DNA of 64,000 nucleotides, from NCBI RefSeq assembly GCF_009754945.1, contig NZ_WPIN01000009.1, positions 327,053 to 391,052 of the forward strand, read 5' to 3'. Source of the stretch: Spirosoma arboris (GTDB lineage: Bacteria > Bacteroidota > Bacteroidia > Cytophagales > Spirosomataceae). A model generated the notes under the pieces. It did not search any database, had not been told where the DNA came from, and worked only from the letters and a program-made list of their open reading frames with translations. This document shows, piece by piece, positions 25,116 through 34,277 of this stretch. How positions within the stretch are numbered: position 1 is the stretch's first letter; every line of letters begins with the position of its first letter. The translations under genes were made by a program, and so were the position numbers.

Positions 25116-25736
25116 TTAAGCATCTTTCCACTTGATACCACACCCAACCGCTCTGGCTGATGAGGTAGTTACGGGTTTTCCTGCAATTAATTCATTGACA
25201 GCACTTTCTACGTATTTTTTGTCGGCTGCTGCCGGGTCGTACTGATTGTTATCGATGGCGCCAATATAAGCCACTTTGTATTGGTTGCCCTCCCGTTTCA
25301 CTACAAACATATGGGGTGTGTTGGTCGCGCCAAACGCGCGGGCTACGGTCTGGCTTTCGTCGTACAGATAAGGGAATGCGTAGCTTTTAGTTTTTGCCCG
25401 TTGCTGCATCGCATTGTATGAATCACCCGGCGACCGATCCGCATCGTTAGCCTGAATAGCTACTACCGGATAACCTTTTGGGGCAAACTGCTCGTTTAAG
25501 GCAATGATTCGTCCTTCGTAAGATTTCGCTACCGGACACGTGTTGCAGGTAAAGGCAATAATATAGCCTTTTGCATCCTGTTTGTCGGCCAGCGAAACCG
25601 TTTTTCCATCGACATTTTTCAGTTTAAAGTCCTGCACTGTATCCCCTACTTTGTACCCGGTTGAGGCATACCGGGCACTTATCAATACCACAGTGAGCAA
25701 GAGAGCGAACGTTGATAACAAGGCGGTCTTTTTCAT
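25116..25736 (-). CDS. Exported thioredoxin-fold (AhpC/redoxin-type) protein
   Basis: A 206-residue protein with an N-terminal signal peptide (1-25), so periplasmic. The redoxin fold is seen from about 28: VGDTVQDFKLKNVDGKTVSL, then FTCNTCPVAKSYEGRI with a CxxC pair (CNTC) at the helix start. The cis-Pro motif is ATNTPHMFVV. Proteins with this CNTCP motif are thiol-disulfide or peroxidase-like enzymes of uncertain substrate. The TlpA-like gene is seven bases upstream, so the two are co-transcribed. Confidence 0.85.
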   Translation of the reverse strand: MKKTALLSTFALLLTVVLISARYASTGYKVGDTVQDFKLKNVDGKTVSLADKQDAKGYIIAFTCNTCPVAKSYEGRIIALNEQFAPKGYPVVAIQANDADRSPGDSYNAMQQRAKTKSYAFPYLYDESQTVARAFGATNTPHMFVVKREGNQYKVAYIGAIDNNQYDPAAADKKYVESAVNELIAGKPVTTSSARAVGCGIKWKDA

Positions 25737-25742
25737 AGCTGA

Positions 25743-26234
25743 TTATAGTTTGTATTGATTGATAATTGATTCGAGTTCTCCTTCTTTTACTGGCTTGTCG
25801 ATAAACTGACGAACGTGTTGTTTGGTATTGAGAATCAGTGTCATCGGCAACGCGCCCGACCATTCTGGCGCAAGTTTATCAACCCAGGTATTCAGATCTG
25901 ACTCAGTAAGCAACACAACTTTCGACTTAACTTTTCGCTTTTGAAGAAACGGTAATACCTTCGTTTTCAGGGTTTTCCTGTCATCCATACTAACCAGCAG
26001 AACGTTTACTCGTTTGGCGGCATAGCGCTGGCGAACAGTTTCAAACTGAGGCAGTTCTTTCACGCAGGGCGCGCACCAGGTTGCCCAGAAATTTACTACA
26101 TAGAGTGTATCATTCGGGCGGGTGATTAACTGTTGCAATTGGTCGAATGTGACCATTGAAACGGCCTGACTTTTTACCGGTTCGGAGTCCAGCCATAGGG
26201 CGATCAGGAGTATGCTAAAAACAGATTTCATCAT
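25743..26234 (-). CDS. TlpA-like thiol-disulfide oxidoreductase
   Basis: A thioredoxin-family protein, exported or membrane-anchored by its N-terminal hydrophobic segment. The active site WATWCAPC (Cys54, Cys57) and the cis-Pro segment GALPMTLIL are intact. Length from ATG 26234 is 163 residues; the longer GTG/ATG alternatives add unlikely residues. It probably reduces disulfides in envelope proteins, as in ResA/TlpA systems, and forms a two-gene unit with the redoxin gene. Confidence 0.85.
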   Translation of the reverse strand: MMKSVFSILLIALWLDSEPVKSQAVSMVTFDQLQQLITRPNDTLYVVNFWATWCAPCVKELPQFETVRQRYAAKRVNVLLVSMDDRKTLKTKVLPFLQKRKVKSKVVLLTESDLNTWVDKLAPEWSGALPMTLILNTKQHVRQFIDKPVKEGELESIINQYKL

Positions 26235-26310
26235 CGCAACTGATTTATAACCTTCTACCAATCAGAAAACGAACACTTCACCGAATTCTATTGCACTAAC
26301 TATCCTAAAT

Positions 26311-26979
26311 CTATTCGCTGCCTAAACCAGGACTTCCCTTTAAGTGTAAGTCTTTCACCCGACTTCTGACTTTTCGCATGAACGATTTGCCAGGATCGAT
26401 TTTACTGGTCAGGTAATTGGGGTCGGTTTCTTTCCAGATTGAAGTACCAATAAAGTCTTTATACTCATAATGGCCAATCAGGTATTCGATTCCTCTGTAG
26501 TGACGTTTCAGATAACGAACCAACTGTACATTGGCTTTCATTTGTGCTTTTGTCAGGTCGTTGTTGCCGATGTTTTCAATGCCAATAGCGCAGTAATTCA
26601 AGCCAATACAATGGCGGGCGAAGGTAGTATCGGGGAGTAATCGAAAAATAGTACCATCGCGGTCGACCAGAAAAGGAACCGATGTATTTAAGCGGCTAGC
26701 TACCTGAAGATCGGGGCGTCCTGGTAATACGACTGGATTAAAGATGTCGAAAGTTGCCTCAAGAGTTGGAACCGCCGTCCAATGCAGCACAATCATTTTT
26801 GGTTTGATATAAGGTTCCTGCTGCTCAATTCCATGTCGTTTCGCTAAATATTCGAGCGAAAGTTGTTTACGCTCCTCATCGAAAATAATAGGCTTATCAA
26901 TAAATCGAAACGTGGGCTTAGCACACGAATTTAAAAGCAGCAGGACAGCAAGAGTGAGTGTAGGAAGGAGGCATTTCAT
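26311..26979 (-). CDS. N-acetylmuramoyl-L-alanine amidase lipoprotein
   Basis: Peptidoglycan amidase of the Amidase_2 (PGRP-like) zinc family. The lipobox LLLLNSC puts the mature N-terminus at Cys19. The domain shows the first zinc ligand in MIVLHWTAV, the LNYCAIGIENIG strand (GIE/N motif), GHYEYKD with a second His, and KIDPGKSF near the end, the third ligand region (D-P-G-x-x-F). Acts in the periplasm on muropeptides or the sacculus, attached to a membrane. It is 222 residues long and its own transcription unit. Confidence 0.88.
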   Translation of the reverse strand: MKCLLPTLTLAVLLLLNSCAKPTFRFIDKPIIFDEERKQLSLEYLAKRHGIEQQEPYIKPKMIVLHWTAVPTLEATFDIFNPVVLPGRPDLQVASRLNTSVPFLVDRDGTIFRLLPDTTFARHCIGLNYCAIGIENIGNNDLTKAQMKANVQLVRYLKRHYRGIEYLIGHYEYKDFIGTSIWKETDPNYLTSKIDPGKSFMRKVRSRVKDLHLKGSPGLGSE

Positions 26980-27243
26980 GGATGGTTGATGATTGTGTTT
27001 TTGGCTTTAGGTTAAGGGGGGAGGGTTTCGGCAAAATAAGGGATGAATTAGCTTTCTCAGCGTCTGATGTCAAAGCGAGCAACAGTAGGTATTATCTACT
27101 AAGTAGCTTTTTACATATATAAGTTTTATATCCAATTTTAAGCATTATGGGTGCTCGTGTTAAGTATATTTAACTAATTTTTAATTAAACTTTTTCGATA
27201 TTGGCCCCCAAGAATTGTTACTTTGTTATGTTTTTACAAGCGA

Positions 27244-28527
27244 ATGACGTTAAAAATTGCTTCATATTCTCTGTTGTTTCTTAGTTTGTTCCGTTTGTCT
27301 GCTTCGGCTCAGGCTACGTTAACCTTACGGCAGACTCTTCAACAAGTTCGTACCAATAGTCCAGCGCTTCGAGTAGAACGGCTGAATATCAGCGCAGCGC
27401 AGGCAGATCAGACTACCGCTAATTTGCGGCCCAATCCGGTTATCAATAACCAGACACTGCTCCAGCTGAAACCCACGCCCGGAGCCGAATCTGTTGGATT
27501 ATTGAATCAGCAACGACGGCAGTTTTGGTTGCAGGCTACTAAAGAATTCGATATTTACAACAAGCGTACGTACCGTAATCGATTTGCTGAAGCCAATACA
27601 AATCTGGCTGTTCGGAGCGTGGCCGAAACCGAACGGAATGTACTGTTCGATGCCGCCAATCGATTTCTTGATGCCTGGTATGCCCGAATTCAATTAGCGT
27701 TGCTCCAACGTGCGAAAGCAAATGTGGACACACTGGTTCAACTGAATAAAGTGCGCCTTAAAGATTTGGTCATCACAAGCACCGATCTTACCAGAACACA
27801 ATTGATTTCGGATCAATATGATATTCAAACGCGTACGGCTCAACAGGATTTGAGTAACCGGTTGAATGAATTACGCTTAGTGCTTGGAACAACCGATAGT
27901 ATCAATGTCGCGATGAACGATTCTATCATTCTGCCGAACTTTACGATCCCATCCCGATTGTATCCGACGGTGAATGCTTCGGCAGATAGTTTGCTTCGAT
28001 TGGCCTCTACTACCCGAACGGATGTGCGGGTTGCCGAAGCAAACATCGAATCGGCCCGCCGTAATGTTGATCTACAGCAAGTATTGGCTAAGCCACGGAA
28101 CGAAGCTGGGTTGATCTGGAACCCGCAAAATGCTGTTCCCTATGCGGGTATATTTCTAACGCTTGAACTACCGTTCTATAACCGGAATCAGGGTGAAATT
28201 CAGAAGTCACGAGTGTTAGAAGATCAGGCGGGTCAGGCGGCTGCGCTGGTGCAGGCCCGAATCCGGTCGGAAGTTGAAACGGCTTACCAATCGTTCATGA
28301 TCAGTCGCCAGAATATTGACCGCTATGCTGACATCCGGCGCGATGCTGATCGTGTGCTGGCGTCTGTGCGCTATGCTTACCTACGCGGAGCCACTACGCT
28401 GATCGACTTACTACAAGCCCAGACCTCCTGGTTCGATACGCAAACGGCTTATTACCAGACTCTATATACCTACCGTCAAAACTACGTTCGGCTGCTGTAT
28501 GCAACCGGGCAGATCAACCAGTACTAA
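27244..28527 (+). CDS. TolC/CusC-type outer-membrane channel
   Basis: Outer-membrane efflux channel. Signal peptide ends at about residue 22 (ASAQA). Two repeated outer-membrane-efflux domains with long amphipathic helices follow: LRQTLQQVRTNSPALRVERL at the start, and AQSFMISRQNIDRYADI-type helices in the second half. ATG 27244 is chosen over the TTG at 27223. 427 residues, normal for CusC-like channels. It is the first gene of a tripartite heavy-metal efflux set; the adaptor starts two bases after its stop. Confidence 0.92.
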   Translation: MTLKIASYSLLFLSLFRLSASAQATLTLRQTLQQVRTNSPALRVERLNISAAQADQTTANLRPNPVINNQTLLQLKPTPGAESVGLLNQQRRQFWLQATKEFDIYNKRTYRNRFAEANTNLAVRSVAETERNVLFDAANRFLDAWYARIQLALLQRAKANVDTLVQLNKVRLKDLVITSTDLTRTQLISDQYDIQTRTAQQDLSNRLNELRLVLGTTDSINVAMNDSIILPNFTIPSRLYPTVNASADSLLRLASTTRTDVRVAEANIESARRNVDLQQVLAKPRNEAGLIWNPQNAVPYAGIFLTLELPFYNRNQGEIQKSRVLEDQAGQAAALVQARIRSEVETAYQSFMISRQNIDRYADIRRDADRVLASVRYAYLRGATTLIDLLQAQTSWFDTQTAYYQTLYTYRQNYVRLLYATGQINQY

Positions 28528-28529
28528 AC

Positions 28530-29489
28530 ATGAATCTTCGTCTTATATTAATTGGGCTGGCGTTTCTGGCAATGGCTTGTCACGAGAAACCCAAACCGGC
28601 AGTCAAATCAATACCGCGCCCGACAATAAGCACCGATGGTAGCCGGATTACGTTTCCTGACTCAGTGATGATGCGCTCGTTTACAACGCAGCCCGCCCGT
28701 TTGGCCACTATTCGTACTGATTTTTCGGCACCGGGCCATGTCGCGGCTATGGTGGTACGTTCAGTTGAAACACCCTCAGAGCGACTGGTGCTGTTCGATG
28801 ATCCTGGCTTATCAGATAACTACACCGCTATCTTGCAGCATAGAAATAATATTCAAACCCAGAAGGGTAACCTGGACCGGGTAAAAGATTTACAGGCTCA
28901 CGGGGCAGCGTCGGGCAAAGAGGTTATCGAGGCTCAAACCCAATTGGCCAATGAAGAAGCGGCCATCATTTCAGACGAGGCTACGCTGAAACTTGCCGGA
29001 TTCGACCCCAAAGCCTTGCGTCTTGCCCGTCCAAACACAATTTTGGTCGTCTGCGAAATACCCGAAAATCAGTTTGGCAGTATTCGGCAGGGTTTGGTTT
29101 GTTCGCTCAATTTTACGGCCTTTCCCAACGAACGATTTGTCGGTAGAATCGACAATGTGAACGATTACGTAGATAATACCACCCGCCAGATTAAACTTCG
29201 TATTTCGGTTGCCAACCCAGATGGTCGACTCAAAGCAGGCATGTTTGCAACGGTGGAATTTGGGGTTACGGAAGGAAAGTTCATGACAGCCTCGCGCGAT
29301 GCTGTTGTAACTGTGCAGGGGCGAGATTACGTCTTTGTACAAACGGGTCCGCAAGCCATAGAACGTCGGGCTGTGCAGCTTGGTCAACAGCGGGATGATC
29401 GCGTAGTTGTGCAAGGTGGTTTAAAAGAAAATGATCGGGTTGTAATTGCTAATGTGTTGCAATTGAAGGGATTAAGTTTTGGGTATTGA
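28530..29489 (+). CDS. RND periplasmic adaptor (CusB/CzcB-like)
   Basis: Membrane-fusion protein that links the pump at 29565 to the channel at 27244. A lipobox (LAFLAMAC, Cys17) predicts anchoring to the inner membrane. The coiled helical hairpin is around residues 90-140 (ILQHRNNIQTQKGNLDRVKD), and beta-barrel motifs include GRIDNVNDYVDNTTRQIKLR and RLKAGMFATVEFG. At 319 residues it is shorter than CusB (about 400), mainly by lacking N- and C-terminal metal-binding extensions. No Met-rich motif is seen, so the metal cannot be deduced. Confidence 0.9.
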   Translation: MNLRLILIGLAFLAMACHEKPKPAVKSIPRPTISTDGSRITFPDSVMMRSFTTQPARLATIRTDFSAPGHVAAMVVRSVETPSERLVLFDDPGLSDNYTAILQHRNNIQTQKGNLDRVKDLQAHGAASGKEVIEAQTQLANEEAAIISDEATLKLAGFDPKALRLARPNTILVVCEIPENQFGSIRQGLVCSLNFTAFPNERFVGRIDNVNDYVDNTTRQIKLRISVANPDGRLKAGMFATVEFGVTEGKFMTASRDAVVTVQGRDYVFVQTGPQAIERRAVQLGQQRDDRVVVQGGLKENDRVVIANVLQLKGLSFGY

Positions 29490-29564
29490 TGGATGGGCTA
29501 AGCTTTTGCTGGCCCCGGTTCCTACTGTTAATAGCCAGATAATAGCTTAGTTCAGACGAAATAG

Positions 29565-32500
29565 ATGATTCAGAAACTAATAACATTTTCCCTTAAAAAT
29601 CGCTGGATCGTAGTCGGATTGGCTGTGGCAGTGATGGGCTTAGGGCTGTGGTGCTTCAAACTGCTGAAGATTGAAGCCTACCCAGATATTGCCGATACCA
29701 ACGTTATCGTCATTGCTAAATATGATGGGCGGGCGGCTGAGGAAGTCGAGCAACAGGTTACGATACCCATTGAACGGGTACTCAATAGTGTACCGCACGT
29801 AACGGACCGTCGATCAAGGACTATTTTCGGTTTGTCGGTGGTGCAGCTGAATTTCGATGAAACTGTAACGGATTATTTTGCCCGGCAACAGGTTATTGAA
29901 CGGCTTACGGGTGCGCAACTGCCTGATGGCGTTTCGCCCGAGTTGGCTCCTCTTACAACGGCGGTGGGGGAGATTTACCGGTACGTAATCGAAGCGCCGT
30001 CGAGCATGACGCCCATGCAACTGCGTGATTTGCAGGATTGGGTCATTATTCCACAATTACTACAAGTACCGGGTCTGGCTGATGTAACAACGTTTGGAGG
30101 CCCAATTAAGCAATTTCAGGTAATTCCGGACCCAGCGAAGCTACGGAAATATGACCTGACCTTGCAGGATGTGATCGAGGCTGTTCAAAAAAATAACCAG
30201 AATACAGGTGGTAACGTTATTTCGCGGGGTGGCCAGGGGTTTGCTGTTCGGGGGTTGGGTGCACTCAAAACACCTGACGATGTGCAACACATCGTTCTAA
30301 AAGCTAACGAAGGAGTACCCGTATTACTGCGCGATGTCGCCAGCGTTGAAATCAATCCACCATCGCCATCTGGTATTTTAGGGTATCGGATTCCTGATGA
30401 GCATTTGGATGTAATTGGCGCAACGGAAGGAATTGTCCTGCTGCGTCGGGGTGAAAATCCGAGTGAAGTCCTGGAATTGCTGAAAGAGAAAATAGCCGAT
30501 CTCGAAGCGCGTGAATTACCTAAAGGCGTGCATTTGCGGATTCTTTATGATCGAGGCTTTCTGATCAATCATTCGCTCGAAACGGTTGCGCACACACTCA
30601 TTGAGGGAATCTCTATTGTAGCCATTCTGCTCGTATTGTTTTTGGGTAGTTTACGAGCAGCTCTAGTCGTTACGGTTACGATTCCATTCTCATTACTATT
30701 TGCCTTCATTCTAATGAAGCTGGTCGGGATTCCGGCTAACCTGCTCTCACTGGGGGCTATTGATTTCGGGATTATTGTAGACGGTGCCAGCGTCATGGCC
30801 GAGCACCTCATTCGACGGTATCGAGCCTCCGGACCCGCCGACCGGAATCAGGGCATCATAAATGTCACGGCCCGTTCGGCGGGCGAAGTAGCGCGGGAGA
30901 TTTTCTTTTCCGTTACCATCATTATTCTGGCATACATGCCTATTTTATTGATGCAGCGTGTTGAGGGAAAGCTATTTAGTCCAATGGCCCTAACCTTATC
31001 ATTTGCCGTAATTGGTTCGCTAATCTGCGCCTTAACCGTTATTCCGGTGCTGATCTCGTTTGCCTTTCGTAAGGTACTTGCGCCTGATGGGAAGCCGCTT
31101 AAAGAACATAAAAACTTTTTGCTTTCGCCTTTAGAACGAGGCTATCAATGGCTCCTCAAGTCTACCTTAATGAAGGTGCCTGGAATGGTAGTCGGCGTTG
31201 GAATGGCGATTGTACTAGTCATGATTGGCTTCGGTGTAAAACTCGGTACTGAGTTTTTGCCCGAACTTGACGAAGGGTCTATCTTCATGCGGGCATTTAT
31301 GCCATCGGGTATAACGATTCAGGAAAACGCCAAGATCTCCCCCAAAATTCGAGATATTATTAGTGAATATAAACCCGTCAGTTTTGTCATTACGCAGGCA
31401 GGTCGGAACGACGATGGTACCGACCCATTTCCAACTGACCGAACTGAAATCCTGATCGGTTTGAAAGACTATAGTACCTGGTCGGATACGATTTCGAAGA
31501 AAGAAATTGTACGGTCGATGCAGAGTAAATTGCAGGAGGCATTTCCAGGAGCTTTCTTCTCGTCGGGCCAGCCCATTATTGACCAGGTAATGGAAATTGT
31601 TACAGGTAGCGCTGCTGATTTGGCTATTTCTGTCGTCGGCAATGACCTAACCCTGATGCGAACCAAGGCCGACAGTATTGCCGCTTTAGTGAAGGGCATG
31701 AATGGGGCTGTATCCGTAAATATTGAGCAGGAAGGCCCTCAGGATCAATTAGCTATCAAAATTAATCGTCCTGCTGCTGCTCGGTACGGTATCAATGTGG
31801 CCGAAATCGAAAATATGATCGAAGCGGCTATTGGTGGGAAAGCCATTGGTTCCATCTACGACGAAGCCAAACGCTACGACATTGTTGTACGATTTACCCC
31901 CGAAAGCCGGGGCAGTATTGATGCCATTCGTCTTCTCCAGGTTCCTTCGGCAACGGGTGCATTGATTCCAATGAGTGAACTGGCCGACATTCGCTACGTA
32001 CAAGGGCAGACGAATATTTACCGCATTAACGGTAAGCGGATGGTCACGGTTCGAACCAATATTCGTGGTCGCGACCAGGGCGGTTTCGTGAAAGAAATCA
32101 GTCAAAAAGTGCGCGAACACGTTAAAATTCCAGAAGGCTACAGCGTTATCTACGGCGGACAGTACGAAAATCTAGAACGTGCAGGAGGTCAGTTAATTAT
32201 CTCCATTCCCCTGACCATTGTGGTTGTATTTCTCTTCCTGTTTATGCTTTACGGAAACGTCCGCGACACGCTGCTAACGCTAACCTGTCTGCTGTTTGCA
32301 TTAGGAGGAGGCATTGGTGCCTTGCTATTGCGGGGGTACAACTTCAATGTCTCGGCTGGAGTTGGCTTCGTGTCGATTTTCGGGATTTCGGTAATGGCGG
32401 GTGTCTTGCTGGTATCTGCGTTGAACCGCAACCTGATCAATAACCCGAAGTCATTGCTGGAGATTACCATTGAAACGGCTCAGGAGCAGTTTCGCGCCAT

Positions 32501-32747
32501 AATGGCCATTATGGTCGTTGCAATTATTGGTCTCGTACCGGCGGCTATTTCGAGTGGGATCGGTTCCGATGTACAGCGCCCACTGGCTACGGTAATTATT
32601 GGCGGCCTAACGACAACGCTGTTTTTTGCCCCACTGATTATTCCTCCTCTGTTTTATATCGTTAACCGTCGTCGCCCGCGCCCAACGCCACTAGATTCAA
32701 CTGGCCATCACATACCCGAACCGATTGAGGAAGGAACGGAGATTTGA
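29565..32747 (+). CDS. Heavy-metal efflux RND pump (CusA/CzcA family)
   Basis: Proton-driven inner-membrane RND transporter. 1,060 residues with 12 membrane helices and two large periplasmic loops. The HME signature is present in helix 4: DFGIIVDGASVMAEH with Asp400 and Asp406. Other family blocks are KIEAYPDIADTNV near the N-terminus and GTEFLPELDEGSI near 565. It lies 75 bases after the adaptor, completing a channel-adaptor-pump operon. The pumped ion could be Cu, Ag, Co, Zn, Cd or Ni; deciding this would need structure modelling or tests. No metal-responsive regulator adjoins the operon. Confidence 0.95.
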   Translation: MIQKLITFSLKNRWIVVGLAVAVMGLGLWCFKLLKIEAYPDIADTNVIVIAKYDGRAAEEVEQQVTIPIERVLNSVPHVTDRRSRTIFGLSVVQLNFDETVTDYFARQQVIERLTGAQLPDGVSPELAPLTTAVGEIYRYVIEAPSSMTPMQLRDLQDWVIIPQLLQVPGLADVTTFGGPIKQFQVIPDPAKLRKYDLTLQDVIEAVQKNNQNTGGNVISRGGQGFAVRGLGALKTPDDVQHIVLKANEGVPVLLRDVASVEINPPSPSGILGYRIPDEHLDVIGATEGIVLLRRGENPSEVLELLKEKIADLEARELPKGVHLRILYDRGFLINHSLETVAHTLIEGISIVAILLVLFLGSLRAALVVTVTIPFSLLFAFILMKLVGIPANLLSLGAIDFGIIVDGASVMAEHLIRRYRASGPADRNQGIINVTARSAGEVAREIFFSVTIIILAYMPILLMQRVEGKLFSPMALTLSFAVIGSLICALTVIPVLISFAFRKVLAPDGKPLKEHKNFLLSPLERGYQWLLKSTLMKVPGMVVGVGMAIVLVMIGFGVKLGTEFLPELDEGSIFMRAFMPSGITIQENAKISPKIRDIISEYKPVSFVITQAGRNDDGTDPFPTDRTEILIGLKDYSTWSDTISKKEIVRSMQSKLQEAFPGAFFSSGQPIIDQVMEIVTGSAADLAISVVGNDLTLMRTKADSIAALVKGMNGAVSVNIEQEGPQDQLAIKINRPAAARYGINVAEIENMIEAAIGGKAIGSIYDEAKRYDIVVRFTPESRGSIDAIRLLQVPSATGALIPMSELADIRYVQGQTNIYRINGKRMVTVRTNIRGRDQGGFVKEISQKVREHVKIPEGYSVIYGGQYENLERAGGQLIISIPLTIVVVFLFLFMLYGNVRDTLLTLTCLLFALGGGIGALLLRGYNFNVSAGVGFVSIFGISVMAGVLLVSALNRNLINNPKSLLEITIETAQEQFRAIMAIMVVAIIGLVPAAISSGIGSDVQRPLATVIIGGLTTTLFFAPLIIPPLFYIVNRRRPRPTPLDSTGHHIPEPIEEGTEI

Positions 32748-32760
32748 GATTGAGAGATAA

Positions 32761-32843
32761 TGGAACTCAGATGACGCTGATTTAGTAGATTAACACTGAT
32801 TCTATCCGCGAAAATCTGCTAAATGAGCGTCATCTGCGCTCCA
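32761..32843. repeat. Imperfect inverted repeat between pump and RluA genes
   Basis: Arms of 31 bases (32761-32791 and 32813-32843) pair with about four mismatches around 21 bases. The arms carry AGATGACGCT and AGCGTCATCT. It lies between convergent genes and may terminate both. Its mismatches suggest an older insertion than the perfect repeats here. Confidence 0.7.
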
Positions 32844-32853
32844 TTTATACTTT

Positions 32854-33576
32854 TCAGGCAAACTTCTCTAACTGCTTTACCAGAACGCCAAAGTCTTTGG
32901 GGTAGGGGGCTACGAATGTTTGTTCCTCACCATCCAGCAACGTAAACGTCAGCGAATAAGCATGAAGGGCAACGCGCTGAATTAGAGGAAGTTCTTCAGT
33001 ACCTTCCTTTAAATTGAATTTACGCTTCACTTCTGATAGATAGACGGGCTTCCCGCCATAAGTCGCATCATTGACGATGGGCGCTTTCAGGCACATTAAA
33101 TGCACGCGAATCTGGTGCATTCGCCCCGTGACGGGCATACACTCCACTAATGTCGTTGTTCGATAAGCTTCTAGCGTATTGAAAATCGTTTCGGCAACTT
33201 TTCCCTTTTCACGATCAATTCGAACAGCTGTGCCGTCTTTAATCGGTGAAATAGGCAGATATACTGAAATACCCTCGAAGTTATGTACGCCATTCGTTAC
33301 AGCATGATACCGCTTTGTGACTTCGCGGTGCTCAAATTGCATAGCCAGATGCCGGTAAGCGTCTGGATTTTTGGCAATCGCTAAAATACCCGATGTTTCT
33401 TTATCTAAGCGATGGCCAAGCTGAGCATCAGCATTATACGCTTTAGCCATGCGTATAATGCTTTGTCCAGTTCGGTCGGGCGTACGCTCATCAAGTGATG
33501 CAACATGGGGCGGCTTATTGATCAGGATATAATCCTCATTTTCGAAAACAATGAGGTCTTCAAAATTTAGTTTCAC
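32854..33576 (-). CDS. RluA-family pseudouridine synthase
   Basis: Isomerises uridine to pseudouridine in rRNA or tRNA. The catalytic motif is LGHRLDKETSGIL, with Asp58. GRMHQIRVHLMCL and the terminal LHAYSLTF segment are family blocks. 240 residues, without an S4 domain, so the short class; the exact target is not predictable. The start at 33576 is GTG; no ATG lies nearby. It is followed downstream by the inverted repeat at 32761. Confidence 0.92.
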   Translation of the reverse strand: MKLNFEDLIVFENEDYILINKPPHVASLDERTPDRTGQSIIRMAKAYNADAQLGHRLDKETSGILAIAKNPDAYRHLAMQFEHREVTKRYHAVTNGVHNFEGISVYLPISPIKDGTAVRIDREKGKVAETIFNTLEAYRTTTLVECMPVTGRMHQIRVHLMCLKAPIVNDATYGGKPVYLSEVKRKFNLKEGTEELPLIQRVALHAYSLTFTLLDGEEQTFVAPYPKDFGVLVKQLEKFA

Positions 33577-33601
33577 GTGTGATAAGTTACTAAGTTGGTA
33601 C

Positions 33602-33656
33602 GTTAGTAAGTATTGGTCAATGCGTCAGCCATTTACTGACTTATTACTTACTAACT
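33602..33656. repeat. Small inverted repeat with GTTAGTAAGTA arms
   Basis: GTTAGTAAGTA (33602-33612) pairs with TACTTACTAAC (33646-33656). Related TAAGTTACTAAG words lie just upstream. Low-complexity; role unknown. Confidence 0.4.
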
Positions 33657-33671
33657 ATAATCAAACACAAA

Positions 33672-33698
33672 AAGCCTCCTCCTTACCGGAAGAGGCTT
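33672..33698 (-). terminator. rpmB terminator
   Basis: An 11-bp stem with one mismatch (AAGCCTC... / GAGGCTT), followed on the minus strand by a T run, 20 bases after the rpmB stop. Confidence 0.75.
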
Positions 33699-33719
33699 GA
33701 TGAACTATCTAACGAAAAA

Positions 33720-33959
33720 TTACAGCGTCAGCGTACCGCGCTCGTAAGCCTTCTGAAGCGTAGCTTCCAGACCGTTTTTGTTGATGGTTTTAATGGCCGA
33801 TGTAGCCACTTTCAACGTAATCCATTCGCCGGTTGATTCAACGAAGAACCGCTTCTTTTGCAGGTTCGGGAAGAATTTACGTTTGGTTTTATTATTAGCG
33901 TGAGAAACGTTGTTCCCCGTGCGTGTGCGCTTTCCTGTGATTTGACAAACTCTGGCCAT
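33720..33959 (-). CDS. rpmB: 50S ribosomal protein L28
   Basis: 79-residue basic protein of the large ribosomal subunit. It begins MARVCQITGKRTRTGNNVSHA, the conserved L28 N-terminus, and continues with KRKFFPNLQKKRF. Only one cysteine remains, so it is the zinc-free form. In many Bacteroidota rpmB is followed by rpmG; here a terminator follows at once and rpmG is not in the window. Confidence 0.96.
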   Translation of the reverse strand: MARVCQITGKRTRTGNNVSHANNKTKRKFFPNLQKKRFFVESTGEWITLKVATSAIKTINKNGLEATLQKAYERGTLTL

Positions 33960-34025
33960 TACCGTACTCGTTTTCCGTATGAGGGCGCAAAATTCGCTAA
34001 ATAATTCATAATCTGCAAGTCGTTC

Positions 34026-34190
34026 CTACTTTTTTTTGAATCCATAGGGACAATGACGGCATCCATTCTGACAACAATGCCCCCGTTTAAGATGATATTT
34101 AGCAGTAAAAACTACATATCCTTCGGGCGTATAGTAATAGTCATCATCCGCTAACCCGGGGATTTTTTTCCTTGGCGGTTGAGATTGCAT
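34026..34190 (-). CDS. DUF5522 small cysteine-rich protein
   Basis: A 54-residue protein if started at ATG 34190 (MQSQPPRKKIPG). It ends in the motif GHCCQNGCRHCPYGFKKK, whose four close cysteines suggest metal binding. DYYYTPEGYVVFTAKYHLKRG precedes it. Family members occur widely in Bacteroidota and have no known role. The start overlaps the rocD promoter on the other strand. Confidence 0.75.
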   Translation of the reverse strand: MQSQPPRKKIPGLADDDYYYTPEGYVVFTAKYHLKRGHCCQNGCRHCPYGFKKK

Positions 34191-34193
34191 GGT

Positions 34194-34225
34194 TTTGGGC
34201 GTCTGTCGAAGAAACTGTATTTTTG
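34194..34225 (+). promoter_or_regulatory. Promoter for ornithine aminotransferase
   Basis: TTTG (34194-34197), 20 bases, then TATTTTTG (34218-34225): both boxes exact. The transcript would start about 45 bases before ATG 34278. Confidence 0.6.
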
Positions 34226-34277
34226 GAAACAAACGGTCGGCCTGGCTGATTGGTTGCAGATTTTAACCGCTTTTATT

